42,940 nucleotides of DNA from Clostridia bacterium (GTDB lineage Bacteria > Bacillota > Clostridia > TANB77 > UBA1234). Of this stretch, positions 1 through 8,515 are shown piece by piece. The stretch is from contig JAFTQC010000064.1 in assembly GCA_017462965.1 (NCBI GenBank), positions 1-42,940 on the forward strand, in the 5' to 3' direction. The translations under genes were made by a program, and so were the position numbers. The notes beneath the pieces were generated by a model. It did no database searches. It worked only from the letters and a program-made list of their open reading frames with translations, and was not told where the DNA came from. Positions within the stretch are counted from its first letter, which is position 1; each line of letters starts with the position of its first letter.

Positions 1-1
1 T

Positions 2-2284
2 AAGGCAACTAACTATGTCAGCGGCTACCACATGACAAAAGAAACAAACGGCGACTACACAGAAATCTACCTAGAAAGCAACGACGAATTCGTTGAACTT
101 TGGGATATTTCTTACGAAGCTGGCAAAGACAACGTATACGCAGGAATTAAGGTATACGAAGGCGATGGAATTTCAGAAGATACGACTTATGTATTAGAAG
201 TAGGAGGAACAGGAAGAACGAAGGAATACATGAACAAAACAACTATTACAAACTCTGAAATGCCTCAACCATGGTATGAAAACTATGGTGAAAATATAGT
301 TAAGTTAGACTTAAAAGAAGGCGTAACAGCATATGGTAGATGTTTATTCTACAGATTACCAGGTGTGACATCATTGGATTTACCTGATTCTTTAAAAACT
401 ATAGGTCAATACGCATTTAGAGAAATGGATGGATTGAATTCATCGATTAGCATTCCTTCAAATGTGGTTGAAATGATTGGAAATCCATTTGCTGATACTC
501 CTGTAACAGAATTTACAGTTGAAACTGGAAATGCAAGATTTATAGCAGAACAAGGTGTGTTATATGACAATATAGGTAAGATATTAGTTGCATATCCTAT
601 TGGAAAAACAGCTCAAAGCTATACTGTTAAAGCAGATACAAAAGAAATATGTGAATATGCATTCTTACGTGAGGAATCGCTTAAAGAAGTGGTTTTACCA
701 GAAGGTTTGGAAATAATTAAAGGTGGAGCGTTCGAAGAAGTAAAAGCGTTAACAGAAATTACAATTCCAAGCACTGTTACTCATATAGATGGTTTTGCAT
801 TTGCTAAGATTCCAACATTGAAGAATGTATATTTGAAAGTTACTGATGCATCAACATTTACTCTTGGAACTGCTACAAATCAATTTGCAAATATTGGTGC
901 AAACTCTATCATTTACACTGAATCTAAGGCTATTGCAGACAAGTTTGAAGTTGGAACACATTACACAGCAGGCAGAACTCAAGTTTACTATCCATTCGCT
1001 ATTACTTCAGATCTTCCAGATCAAGAGTTAGAGCGTGGCGATACTTTAACATTCGCACCAACTATTGAGGATGGCTTCATTTCAGGCGACGTAATTTATC
1101 AATGGTACTTGAATGGTAATGCAATTAACGGCGCAAACGAGAAGACATACACAAAAGCCGGATTCAACACACCTGATGCAGGCGAGTACAAGCTTGTAAT
1201 CAAGAGTGCAATGCAAGCAAACGGCGAATACTACTACACAGTTGAATCGAACGTTGCAGAGGTTAGAAAAGTAGACTTAACAGGTCCAGAATACATCGGA
1301 ACATCAGTAGAATACAACGAAGACGGAACTGCTACAGTTACAATCACTACAACAGATATCGATAGCGGAATTTCAGGTATCAAAGTAAACGGCGAATCAA
1401 TCGAAATCACTAAAGATGATGCTACATTCTCAGCAACTGGAAAATATGTAGTATCAGCAAGCGGAGCCTATACAATTACTGCAATTGACGGTGCAAACAA
1501 CTCATCAAGAAAAATAATAAATGCATACGAAATCACATACAACTCAAATGCAGCAGTATTTACAGGCACAACAGCTAGACAAATCAAGATAGAAGATGCT
1601 CCAATCACGCTTCATGCAAACGGCTTCAAGAAAGTTGGATACACATTCATCGGATGGAACACAGCGGCAGACGCCACAGGCGTAAAATACGCTGAAGGCG
1701 TGGCATACAGCGCAAACGCAGGATTGAACTTGTACGCAGAATGGCAAATCAACCAATACACAGTCAAGTTCTACAGCGACAACGGAGTAGACGGAGTTAA
1801 ACTAATATCTGAAAAAGTATACAACTACGGCGAAATCGTTGAAGTTCCAGGAAAACAAGAAAGAATCGGCGAATTAGTAGACGATAACACATACAGAATC
1901 TTCTACCACAACAACGCATGGCGCGCAGAAAAGGTAGACGCATCAGCAAGCGAATCAGTCGCAAACATCACAGCAAGCAACATTGACAGCGTGAAAGTAA
2001 TCGACAGCGATGTAAACTACTACGCAACATTCGCATCAAAAGACTTCAGCACACATTCTGGAACAACAATCATCAACGGCACATCAGAAGTTTCAGGAAC
2101 AACATACGGCATCATAAACGACCTAGGCTTAGTCATCATCGGAAACAACAGCACAGCCGGCAGCGCTCCAACCATCAGCGGTGACACCGCATCAGGCTTC
2201 TCAATCATCAACAACGGCGGCGCACTACTATGGCACATCGGCGCACTACACGGCCCAGTACAAGGCCTAATGGCACAAAAATAA
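2..2284 (+). CDS. BspA-like leucine-rich-repeat surface protein (5' truncated by window edge)
   Basis: The frame is open to the left edge, so the ATG at 32 is probably internal and the gene begins outside the window. Visible from residue 1 at ATG 32: LRR_5/BspA-type repeats at about 90-290 (patterns such as SLDLPDSLKTIGQYAF and EITIPSTVTHIDGFAF), an Ig-like domain at about 325-415 (YQWYLNGNAINGA), a second beta-sandwich with a GISGIKVNG motif, and an InlB-type repeat (GYTFIGWNT...LYAEW). I infer an extracellular adhesin-like protein. There is no LPXTG or SLH anchor at the C-terminus, which ends in a Gly/Ser-rich tail. Codon use is mosaic: the ends favour C-ending codons (aac, atc, ggc), while about 240-1000 is AT-ending like the rest of the window. 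Confidence 0.85.
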   Translation, partial: KATNYVSGYHMTKETNGDYTEIYLESNDEFVELWDISYEAGKDNVYAGIKVYEGDGISEDTTYVLEVGGTGRTKEYMNKTTITNSEMPQPWYENYGENIVKLDLKEGVTAYGRCLFYRLPGVTSLDLPDSLKTIGQYAFREMDGLNSSISIPSNVVEMIGNPFADTPVTEFTVETGNARFIAEQGVLYDNIGKILVAYPIGKTAQSYTVKADTKEICEYAFLREESLKEVVLPEGLEIIKGGAFEEVKALTEITIPSTVTHIDGFAFAKIPTLKNVYLKVTDASTFTLGTATNQFANIGANSIIYTESKAIADKFEVGTHYTAGRTQVYYPFAITSDLPDQELERGDTLTFAPTIEDGFISGDVIYQWYLNGNAINGANEKTYTKAGFNTPDAGEYKLVIKSAMQANGEYYYTVESNVAEVRKVDLTGPEYIGTSVEYNEDGTATVTITTTDIDSGISGIKVNGESIEITKDDATFSATGKYVVSASGAYTITAIDGANNSSRKIINAYEITYNSNAAVFTGTTARQIKIEDAPITLHANGFKKVGYTFIGWNTAADATGVKYAEGVAYSANAGLNLYAEWQINQYTVKFYSDNGVDGVKLISEKVYNYGEIVEVPGKQERIGELVDDNTYRIFYHNNAWRAEKVDASASESVANITASNIDSVKVIDSDVNYYATFASKDFSTHSGTTIINGTSEVSGTTYGIINDLGLVIIGNNSTAGSAPTISGDTASGFSIINNGGALLWHIGALHGPVQGLMAQK

Positions 2285-2302
2285 ACTTGAAACTCAAAAA
2301 AA

Positions 2303-2335
2303 GGACAAGGGGACGGTTCTCTTGTCCTTTTTTTT
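2303..2335 (+). terminator. Intrinsic terminator, family A repeat
   Basis: GGACAAG (2303-2309) pairs with CTTGTCC (2321-2327), followed by eight T. The loop holds GGGACGG, which recurs in the other terminators of this window. It terminates the LRR gene. Confidence 0.85.
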
Positions 2336-2634
2336 CATCAAGAGGGACGCCCCTTTTTGAGAAATTTTTCATCAAGAGGGACGCCCCTTTTTGATAAACT
2401 GATTCAAAAAACCAATAAAGAGAAAGTGCTGTTTTTAAGCCAAAAACAACACTTTTTGCATAGCAAACACGATGTAATGCATATGAAAATTAGACGAAAA
2501 AATAATATCGTTTTTTTCGTTAAATATAAGACTAGAATGGCTTTAAATAGCTAGTTTTATTAATAAATCAGTTTATCAAAAAGGGGCGTCCCTCTTGATG
2601 AAAAATTTCTCAAAAAGGGGCGTCCCCCTTGCTG
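2336..2634. repeat. MITE-like inverted-repeat element (family B)
   Basis: The left arm 2336-2404 and right arm 2566-2630 are near-perfect reverse complements over about 65 bases. Each arm contains two copies of a submotif CAAGAGGGACGCCCCTTTTT. The 160-base spacer has no convincing gene; it holds a smaller stem-loop near 2424-2457. Copies of the submotif recur at 15247, 22229 and 38842. No transposase gene and no clear target duplication are visible. Confidence 0.8.
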
Positions 2635-2701
2635 CTTCCCCTTGCTGCTTCCCCTTGCTGCTTCCCCTTGCTGCCTCCCCTTGCTGCCCCCTGCTGCCCC
2701 C
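2628..2701. repeat. 13-bp direct tandem repeat, C/T-rich
   Basis: The unit CTTGCTGCTTCCC occurs three times exactly (2628-2666), then with one change (2667-2679), then as two shortened copies to about 2701. It abuts the right end of the inverted-repeat element and lies 30 bases before the rsmA -35 box. Confidence 0.85.
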
Positions 2702-2730
2702 ATACTGACCTCCTGATGAAAAAAATACTG

Positions 2731-2759
2731 TTGCAAGTGTCTTTTTTTAAAAGTATAAT
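2731..2759 (+). promoter_or_regulatory. Sigma-A promoter of rsmA
   Basis: TTGCAA at 2731-2736, a 17-base spacer and TATAAT at 2754-2759. The predicted start near 2766 gives a leader of only about 10 bases before ATG 2776. Confidence 0.6.
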
Positions 2760-2775
2760 GTATCTGAGGTGTACT

Positions 2776-3603
2776 ATGAATTTAATAGCAGAGACTGATT
2801 TTTTATTGAAAAAATACAATTTGAAGGCGAAGAAAAGTTTGGGACAAAATTTCTTGATAAGTGAAGAAATTGTTTGTGGTATCGCCGAAGTTGCGGAAGT
2901 GACGAAGGAGGATACGATTATTGAGATTGGTCCGGGGCTTGGAACGCTGACGAGTAAACTTGCAGAGTGCGCGAAGGAAGTTATCGCGATTGAGCTTGAT
3001 GATGATATGATTAGGGTGCTAACTGAAAGATTTTCGCTTTATGATAATGTTAAATTAATTCATGCGGATGTGTTGAAAACGGACCTTAAGGGGCTAATTG
3101 CAGACAAAACGAGCGTGAAGGTTGTTGCAAATCTTCCTTATTATATAACGACGCCGATCGTAATGAAGCTTCTAGAAGATGATTTGAAAATTGAGCAGAT
3201 TACGGTTATGGTGCAAAAGGAAGTGGGCGAAAGGTTCACGGCTACGCCGAATGGTAAGGAGTATGGAGCAATTACGGTGAGTATAAATTATTATACTGAG
3301 CCAAGTATTGCGCTAGATGTTCCGAGAGATAATTTTGATCCGGTGCCAGATGTTGATTCGTGTGTAGTTAATTTGAAAGTTAGAAAAGAGCGCGCGAAAC
3401 TTAAAAATGAAAAGAATTTTTTCAGAGTTATTAAAGCGGCTTTCTCGCAAAGAAGAAAAAATATTGCAAATTCGCTTATGGGTGTTGGGAAATCGAAGCA
3501 AGAAGTCAAAGAAATGCTTGATGCACTTGGACTTGATTCGAATTTGCGTGCAGAAAATTTGTCGCTTGAAACTTTTGTGAAAATTGCAGACTACATATCG
3601 TAA
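2776..3603 (+). CDS. rsmA: 16S rRNA dimethyladenosine transferase RsmA (KsgA)
   Basis: This enzyme dimethylates two adjacent adenines in the 3'-terminal hairpin of 16S rRNA during small-subunit maturation, using S-adenosylmethionine. The 275-residue product has the family hallmarks: SLGQNFL near the N-terminus, the SAM-binding motif EIGPGLGTLT, and the catalytic motif NLPYYITTPI. ATG 2776 was chosen because GAGGTG lies five bases upstream and the protein then starts where the family does. A longer frame reaches back into the 13-bp tandem repeat (from 2629) but would begin with a low-complexity Leu/Pro/Cys stretch. The length is normal for the family. The gene is followed after 33 bases by the receiver-GGDEF gene and may be cotranscribed with it. 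Confidence 0.95.
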   Translation: MNLIAETDFLLKKYNLKAKKSLGQNFLISEEIVCGIAEVAEVTKEDTIIEIGPGLGTLTSKLAECAKEVIAIELDDDMIRVLTERFSLYDNVKLIHADVLKTDLKGLIADKTSVKVVANLPYYITTPIVMKLLEDDLKIEQITVMVQKEVGERFTATPNGKEYGAITVSINYYTEPSIALDVPRDNFDPVPDVDSCVVNLKVRKERAKLKNEKNFFRVIKAAFSQRRKNIANSLMGVGKSKQEVKEMLDALGLDSNLRAENLSLETFVKIADYIS

Positions 3604-3636
3604 ATGCGGGTTACTACTAAAGAAAGAGGTAATTAA

Positions 3637-4587
3637 ATGATTAATACGAAGTATATTATTCTGATTGAAGATAATGATGAGCTTTCTGAGATTGCTAGAA
3701 AAATCTTGGGAAAGGAAGAAAATAAGTATCAGATTGCTAAAACGGATTCGAGAACAAAGTCGGTTAAGGAAGCGCTGCTTTCGGTTCCGGATTTGATTAT
3801 AATTAATGAGGATTCGCTTGAATATACCGATATATATTCGCTTATCGAATCAATTCGAAAGGCAAAAGAATACACGATTACGCCGATTGTTCTTGTGTCT
3901 GAAGAAAGAACGAAAGAGCATAAACTTGATATGCTAAAAAAAGGTATTGAATTTTATATCAAAAAGCCAATTGATCCGGATTATTTTTTGTATACAATAA
4001 AAAATATTTCAAGGTTGATTAGCGCAAATAGGTGTATTAGCGCGCTTACAGGACTTCCTGGAAATGTCCAAGTTGAGAATGAGCTTAAGAGAAAAATGGC
4101 TTCGAAAAAAACGTATGCAGTTTTGTATATTGATTTGGACAATTTCAAGTCTTACAACGATAAGTATGGATTTATGAACGGCGACGAGGTTATCAAGTTT
4201 ACGAGCGATGTTATCCAAGATGCGATTCAAAGGTATGGCAAAAAAGGCGATTTCTTGGGACATATCGGTGGTGACGATTTTGTTGCGGTAGTTGATTATG
4301 AAAACGCAAAGAAGATTGGAAGAACGATTGTTAAAGTTTTTGATGACGAAATTGTAAAATATTATACAGAAGAGGATGCAACAAAGGGCTGGATAAAGGT
4401 TCCAAACAGAAAAGGAAAGCTTGAGAAGTATCCGATTATGACGATAACGGTTGCGATGATTAGCAATAAATATAAAAAATATGCTACAACATTAGAGATT
4501 GGTGAGGATGGCGCAAGCGTTAAGAAAAAGGCTAAAACCATTGAAGGAAGTACATTCTTGGAAGATCAAAGAAGACCAAGAAGTTAA
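3637..4587 (+). CDS. Receiver-GGDEF (GGDDF) signalling protein
   Basis: A 316-residue cytoplasmic protein with an N-terminal CheY-like receiver domain (about 1-125) and a GGDEF diguanylate-cyclase-type domain (about 135-300). In the receiver the acidic pair is present (E11, D12), and a Lys of the IKKP motif is conserved near 110. The usual phosphoacceptor Asp is Asn (N57, in PDLIIIN), so normal phosphorylation is doubtful. The signature is GGDDF at residues 211-215 rather than GGDEF, with KKGD at the inhibitory RxxD site. A 30-residue insertion follows it. Either c-di-GMP synthesis or a sensory/scaffold role is possible. AGAGG precedes ATG 3637; the gene lies between rsmA and a lipoprotein gene. 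Confidence 0.8.
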   Translation: MINTKYIILIEDNDELSEIARKILGKEENKYQIAKTDSRTKSVKEALLSVPDLIIINEDSLEYTDIYSLIESIRKAKEYTITPIVLVSEERTKEHKLDMLKKGIEFYIKKPIDPDYFLYTIKNISRLISANRCISALTGLPGNVQVENELKRKMASKKTYAVLYIDLDNFKSYNDKYGFMNGDEVIKFTSDVIQDAIQRYGKKGDFLGHIGGDDFVAVVDYENAKKIGRTIVKVFDDEIVKYYTEEDATKGWIKVPNRKGKLEKYPIMTITVAMISNKYKKYATTLEIGEDGASVKKKAKTIEGSTFLEDQRRPRS

Positions 4588-4610
4588 AAAATTTTTTAGG
4601 AGGTATACTA

Positions 4611-5462
4611 ATGAAAAAGAAAAGTGTATGGTTAGTTTTGGCGGTTGTTGCACTAGTTATGGTGATTACTCTTAGTGCATGCACGAAAAACAAGAACGGA
4701 GACGGTGAGCAAAATAACGGCGAGCCTAGTCAAGTTGTTATTTTTGAGGAGAATGCAAATAGTTTTAATTTAAAGGCTGAAGTTTCTCAAAATGAAATGA
4801 TTGAAAAGGAGATTAAAATTTTACCTTCTCAATCTGGTACGATTAAGATTAAAAAGACGGTTTCTTCTGGTGATTTATATGTTGATGTCTCGCCTACAGG
4901 TTCTTTTGAATCTTTAGTTTCTTCGAATTTGAATGATGAAGAAGTTATCAATATTCCTGAGGGTGCAGGAACATATCAAGTTAGATTTAATTTGAATGAT
5001 TTCATTGGTTCATGCGAATTTTCTTGGGAAGTTAAAGATGTTTATACTGAAGAAGATTTTGTGAGTGCTCAAGGATATGAGTTTAGCTATATTCCTGAGA
5101 AATTCTCGTATACAAACGAAGATGGAATAGAGACTTTTACATTGAAGTCAGCAAACCAAAATGCGGCTGAACTTTATTTTTCAGTTTACAAAGTTGATGC
5201 AGCTGGAAAAGATGCTGAAAAAACAAGATTGAAAGAAAGAGCTACAGCTTCAAGTGATTGCATATTTGATGAAGGTGCGTTACTTGGAGAATATGCAAGA
5301 TTTCCTCAAGAGAATGGTACTGAAATCATGAATTTCATGTTTGATTTAGAAGATGGAAGTTTACTTGTTATCGAGACTTTACAATTTGATGAAATGGCTG
5401 GAAATGCTTCAGCTAATGCATATATTAAAGGTTTAATCTCTTCTTTTTCACTTGATAAATAA
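4611..5462 (+). CDS. Predicted lipoprotein of unknown function
   Basis: A 283-residue protein with an N-terminal lipoprotein signal: MKKKS, a hydrophobic stretch and lipobox LSAC, with the lipidated Cys at about residue 24. A hydrophilic Asn/Gly/Glu-rich linker follows, so it should be tethered to the outer face of the membrane. The mature part looks like two beta-rich modules (about 45-145 and 150-283); I do not recognise a family. A near-ideal AGGAGG lies seven bases before ATG 4611. The next gene (YibE/F-like) starts 12 bases after its stop, so the two are very likely cotranscribed. Confidence 0.75.
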   Translation: MKKKSVWLVLAVVALVMVITLSACTKNKNGDGEQNNGEPSQVVIFEENANSFNLKAEVSQNEMIEKEIKILPSQSGTIKIKKTVSSGDLYVDVSPTGSFESLVSSNLNDEEVINIPEGAGTYQVRFNLNDFIGSCEFSWEVKDVYTEEDFVSAQGYEFSYIPEKFSYTNEDGIETFTLKSANQNAAELYFSVYKVDAAGKDAEKTRLKERATASSDCIFDEGALLGEYARFPQENGTEIMNFMFDLEDGSLLVIETLQFDEMAGNASANAYIKGLISSFSLDK

Positions 5463-5473
5463 GGATGGATTTT

Positions 5474-6751
5474 ATGAGTAAGAAATTTTTTATTTTATTG
5501 TTTTGTTTTGCGGTTTTGATTGGTACGATTGGAGCTCCGCTTGTGTCGTATGCAACTAACCAAAATGAGGTTTATATAAAGGATTATTCTGAGTATGAAG
5601 ACTTGATGAATGAATTTGATGATAATGCAGTTAACAAGGAATATTATTTAGAGCAACTTATTAAAGATTTGCAGGATATTGAAGCGACTAGTGATGTTAG
5701 ATTATATGAAGCTGAGGTTATTGAAATTGAAGAACCTGAGCTTCAATATCTTCAAGATACGACAACTTCTGAGTATGCGATGGGTATGTATCAATACGGA
5801 AAGGTTCGTGTTACAGAAAAAGATTCTGTACTTACGGGCGTTGAGTTAACTTACATGGCTTGTTTGACGTATGATGTTTATAATAATATCGTTATGCCGG
5901 AGCTTAAAGTTGGCGACACAACATATATTACGCTTTTGCAACTTGACGAAGAAACTTTTGTAGCGATTTCACCGGAACTTGATACGTATGTTGAAAGATT
6001 TCCTACGATGCTTGCTATTTCGCTAATTATTTTGGCTGCAGTAGCAATATATTTTGGAAAGCATAGCGTGAAGTTCTTGGTACCACTTGTTTTAATGGTG
6101 GATGTATTATTTTTCGTAATGGGTCCGCTTGTTTTACAAGGATTTAACTTATGGCTTTTGATGTTCTTTACAATTTTACTAAATACGATTGCGATTGCTG
6201 TTCTTAAACTTGGTGTGAATAGCAAAGCTTTCACAGCTATATTTACAACTTGTGTTTTGTCTATTGCAATGATTCCAGTTCATTTCGCAATAGACTCGAT
6301 GCTTAACTTTAGTGGATTGACAGCGGAAAACTTTTTATTAAGCAGTGGCGTTTTGCCAAACATTATTGCAAGCGAAGTTGTTCCATTATTTAATTTTCAC
6401 TCGCTAAGCGTATCAATAACAATAATTATAATGTTTGCGCTTATTGCGTTGACATCATGCAAAACACTTGCAAAACTTGAAGAACACAAAGCAAAAATAA
6501 AATCAGACGAGCTTGTTCGTTCAGACATGAGCGAATACATCGCTGAAACAAGCTTTATAGCGATAGTTATCATGCTTACACAAGCGTTACCAAAATACCT
6601 AATTTTACTTGCAAAAAGATATACAACAAAATTTGTTTTACAGTCAGAAATTTTTCTAATTGAATTTGTTAGAATATTAATCATTCTAATCGGCATGATG
6701 CTTACAGTCCCACTAACACTACTGATCAACAAATTCATGGAGGACAACTAA
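5474..6751 (+). CDS. YibE/F-like multipass membrane protein
   Basis: 425 residues: a signal-like first membrane segment (FFILLFCFAVLIG), an extracytoplasmic domain of about 150 residues, and then about six membrane segments starting at TMLAISLIILAAVAIYF. The layout (extracellular beta domain, then a YFGKHSVKFLVPL-type repeat of helices) matches the YibE/F family, whose function is not established. ATG 5474 is preferred over ATG 5465 because AAGGATGG is then at correct spacing; from 5465 it would overlap the start. The gene is translationally close to the upstream lipoprotein gene, suggesting they work in one envelope complex (inference). Confidence 0.7.
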   Translation: MSKKFFILLFCFAVLIGTIGAPLVSYATNQNEVYIKDYSEYEDLMNEFDDNAVNKEYYLEQLIKDLQDIEATSDVRLYEAEVIEIEEPELQYLQDTTTSEYAMGMYQYGKVRVTEKDSVLTGVELTYMACLTYDVYNNIVMPELKVGDTTYITLLQLDEETFVAISPELDTYVERFPTMLAISLIILAAVAIYFGKHSVKFLVPLVLMVDVLFFVMGPLVLQGFNLWLLMFFTILLNTIAIAVLKLGVNSKAFTAIFTTCVLSIAMIPVHFAIDSMLNFSGLTAENFLLSSGVLPNIIASEVVPLFNFHSLSVSITIIIMFALIALTSCKTLAKLEEHKAKIKSDELVRSDMSEYIAETSFIAIVIMLTQALPKYLILLAKRYTTKFVLQSEIFLIEFVRILIILIGMMLTVPLTLLINKFMEDN

Positions 6752-6815
6752 TCGTCCACGGGGGACGTCCATCAAATGGACGATTTTTGGAAATTGGGAC
6801 GGTTCCTTTTTCCAA
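6752..6815. terminator. Two nested hairpins with the family A core
   Basis: TCGTCCA (6752-6758) pairs with TGGACGA (6777-6783), followed by a short T run. TTGGAAA (6788) then pairs with TTTCCAA around a loop containing GGGACGG. They separate the YibE/F-like gene from the next lipoprotein gene. Confidence 0.6.
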
Positions 6816-6840
6816 TTTTAATTTCGGAGGGAGTATTATT

Positions 6841-7587
6841 ATGAAAAAAAAGATTGCAATTATATCATTATGCGTGGCAATTGCTGCAGTTTCTTTAGTT
6901 AGTTGTAGTTTATTTAAAGAAAAAAATCCAAACGGTGATGGACCAGATGTTCCACCAGTAGTGGAAAGTGGTGAAAAAGAATCTTATGTAATGGTTGAGC
7001 CTGTTACTATAAGAAATAATGCGGATCATATTATGATTGAAAATGTATATCCTTCAATTACATCGTTTTCAAATAAAGAGTTTGAAAATTACATAAATAA
7101 AACTATTGCTGCGAATATTTCGGAGTACAGAAGTGAGATCAATCATATGGTTGATGACGAGACGTTAGTTGATACAATCTATACTTATACTACAAATTAT
7201 GAAAAATATGTATGGGGCGATTATTTGACGCTTATCGTTAATCAGGATTATCAAACTGGCGGTATTAGATCAAATACTTGGAAAGAAATTTATAATATCA
7301 ATATTGCTTCTGAAAGAATTATTTATTTAGAGGAACTTTTCAGAGCTACGGTTGATTACGAGGATGCAATAATTAGAGAAATTACTGAGCAAGCAGCACA
7401 AAAGAATTATGTTTTAATGGGCGGCGATGGTCTTAAAAAGCTTCCAATGAAACAAAAATTTTATATTCGCGATGGAAAACTTGTAATTTACTATGATCCA
7501 TCAGAAATTGCTGCTAACAAATATGGAGCACTTGAATTCGAAATGCCATTCACATTAGATTCAGAAGGTTTCTTCGAAATTAACTAA
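6841..7587 (+). CDS. Lipoprotein with DUF4163/DUF3298 (RsiV/PdaC-type) domain
   Basis: 248 residues: lipobox LVSC with the Cys at about residue 22, a Pro/Gly linker, then a domain resembling the DUF4163-DUF3298 pair found in RsiV anti-sigma ectodomains and at the N-terminus of deacetylase PdaC. Family-like landmarks are YPSITSFSNKEFENYIN, the DYQTGGIRSNTW strand-turn and the final GALEFEMPF strand. There is no deacetylase or sigma-binding domain here, so it is a stand-alone envelope lipoprotein. GGAGGGAG eight bases before ATG 6841 fixes the start; the upstream in-frame ATG at 6787 lies inside the repeat hairpin. Confidence 0.75.
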   Translation: MKKKIAIISLCVAIAAVSLVSCSLFKEKNPNGDGPDVPPVVESGEKESYVMVEPVTIRNNADHIMIENVYPSITSFSNKEFENYINKTIAANISEYRSEINHMVDDETLVDTIYTYTTNYEKYVWGDYLTLIVNQDYQTGGIRSNTWKEIYNINIASERIIYLEELFRATVDYEDAIIREITEQAAQKNYVLMGGDGLKKLPMKQKFYIRDGKLVIYYDPSEIAANKYGALEFEMPFTLDSEGFFEIN

Positions 7588-7597
7588 AATTTTATGG

Positions 7598-7760
7598 ACA
7601 AGGGGACGTTTCTTTTTCGGGACAAAGGGACAGCGTCATCAACAGGGACAGCCCTTTTTGATAAACAAGTAAAAATAGTTTGCACTATTATTAATGCTTA
7701 CATTTATCAAAAAGGGCTGTCCCTGTTGATGACGCTGTCCCCTTTGTCCCGAAAAAGAAC
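7598..7760. repeat. Inverted-repeat element combining family A and B cores
   Basis: The left arm 7609-7665 and right arm 7703-7760 are reverse complements over about 57 bases with a single one-base indel. They contain GGGACAAAGGGACAGCG and CATCAACAGGGACAGCCC. The spacer is 37 bases. The right arm ends immediately before the ribosome site of ylmH, so a folded arm could affect its translation. Confidence 0.8.
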
Positions 7761-7773
7761 AAAAGGAGTTTTT

Positions 7774-8493
7774 ATGAAGTATATTAATGAAAAGGTTGCA
7801 GATAAGGTAGAACAATTTTATAAAAGTGGAAATTCTGTTGCAACGAATTTTTTGGATCCATCTGAACTTGTGAGTGTAATGCATGAAGTTAAGTTTGTGG
7901 AACATTGTGTTTGGGGCGGTTTTGAGGATGCTGAGAGAAAAATTATAATTGTTGGCGAAGAAATGATTGATGCAGAAAAACAAGAGTTTCTTACTGTTAT
8001 TCGTGTTTCTGGCGAAATGAATTTTTCTCATAGAAGTGTGCTTGGAAGTGTTCTTGGTTTGGGAATAAAACGCGAAATGATTGGTGATATTGTTATTAAA
8101 GATAATTTGTGTGATATAATTGTTGTGAAAAGTATTGCTGAATATATTATGAACAATTTGAAATTTGTTGGTCGCGAGAAGGTTCAACTTTCTGAAGTTG
8201 GTGTTTCTGAGTTGCTTGTTCCTATGGATGTTTCGAAGGAAGTTAAAACAACAGTTTCGTCACTTCGTGTTGATGCTGTTATTAGTGCTGGTTTTGGGAT
8301 ATCAAGAGAGAAGAGTGCGGATTTGATAAAGGCCGAAGGTGTAAAAATTAATCATGTTTTGATAAAGAGTGCTTTTAAATCAGTGCATGAGGGCGACTTG
8401 ATTTCGGTCCGTGGAAAAGGACGACTTGAGGTTGTTAGTGTTGGTGGAACGAGCAAGAGCGGACGAATTAAGATTATTCTTACTAGAAAATAA
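7774..8493 (+). CDS. ylmH: S4-domain RNA-binding protein YlmH (RqcP2-like)
   Basis: 239 residues. The C-terminal S4 RNA-binding domain (about 165-235) is recognisable from LRVDAVISAGFGISREKS and the following VKINH. The N-terminal two thirds match the YlmH family found beside division genes in Firmicutes. In Bacillus and streptococci YlmH is reported to act in ribosome-associated quality control (established for the family, inferred here). ATG 7774 has AAAGGAG six bases upstream; an upstream in-frame extension from 7594 is only repeat sequence. The gene ends 22 bases before the dGTPase-like gene, probably one transcript. Confidence 0.85.
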   Translation: MKYINEKVADKVEQFYKSGNSVATNFLDPSELVSVMHEVKFVEHCVWGGFEDAERKIIIVGEEMIDAEKQEFLTVIRVSGEMNFSHRSVLGSVLGLGIKREMIGDIVIKDNLCDIIVVKSIAEYIMNNLKFVGREKVQLSEVGVSELLVPMDVSKEVKTTVSSLRVDAVISAGFGISREKSADLIKAEGVKINHVLIKSAFKSVHEGDLISVRGKGRLEVVSVGGTSKSGRIKIILTRK

Positions 8494-8515
8494 ATTGGTT
8501 GAAAGGAATAAGTGT

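Noticed and set aside
2357-2554. A 65-codon open frame inside the inverted-repeat element
   Set aside because: It begins in one repeat arm, has no ribosome site, and its translation is low-complexity without a recognisable domain.
2629-2775. N-terminal extension of RsmA by 49 codons
   Set aside because: The extension is encoded by the 13-bp repeat and the promoter, is rich in Leu/Pro/Cys, and the family start with a good ribosome site is at 2776.
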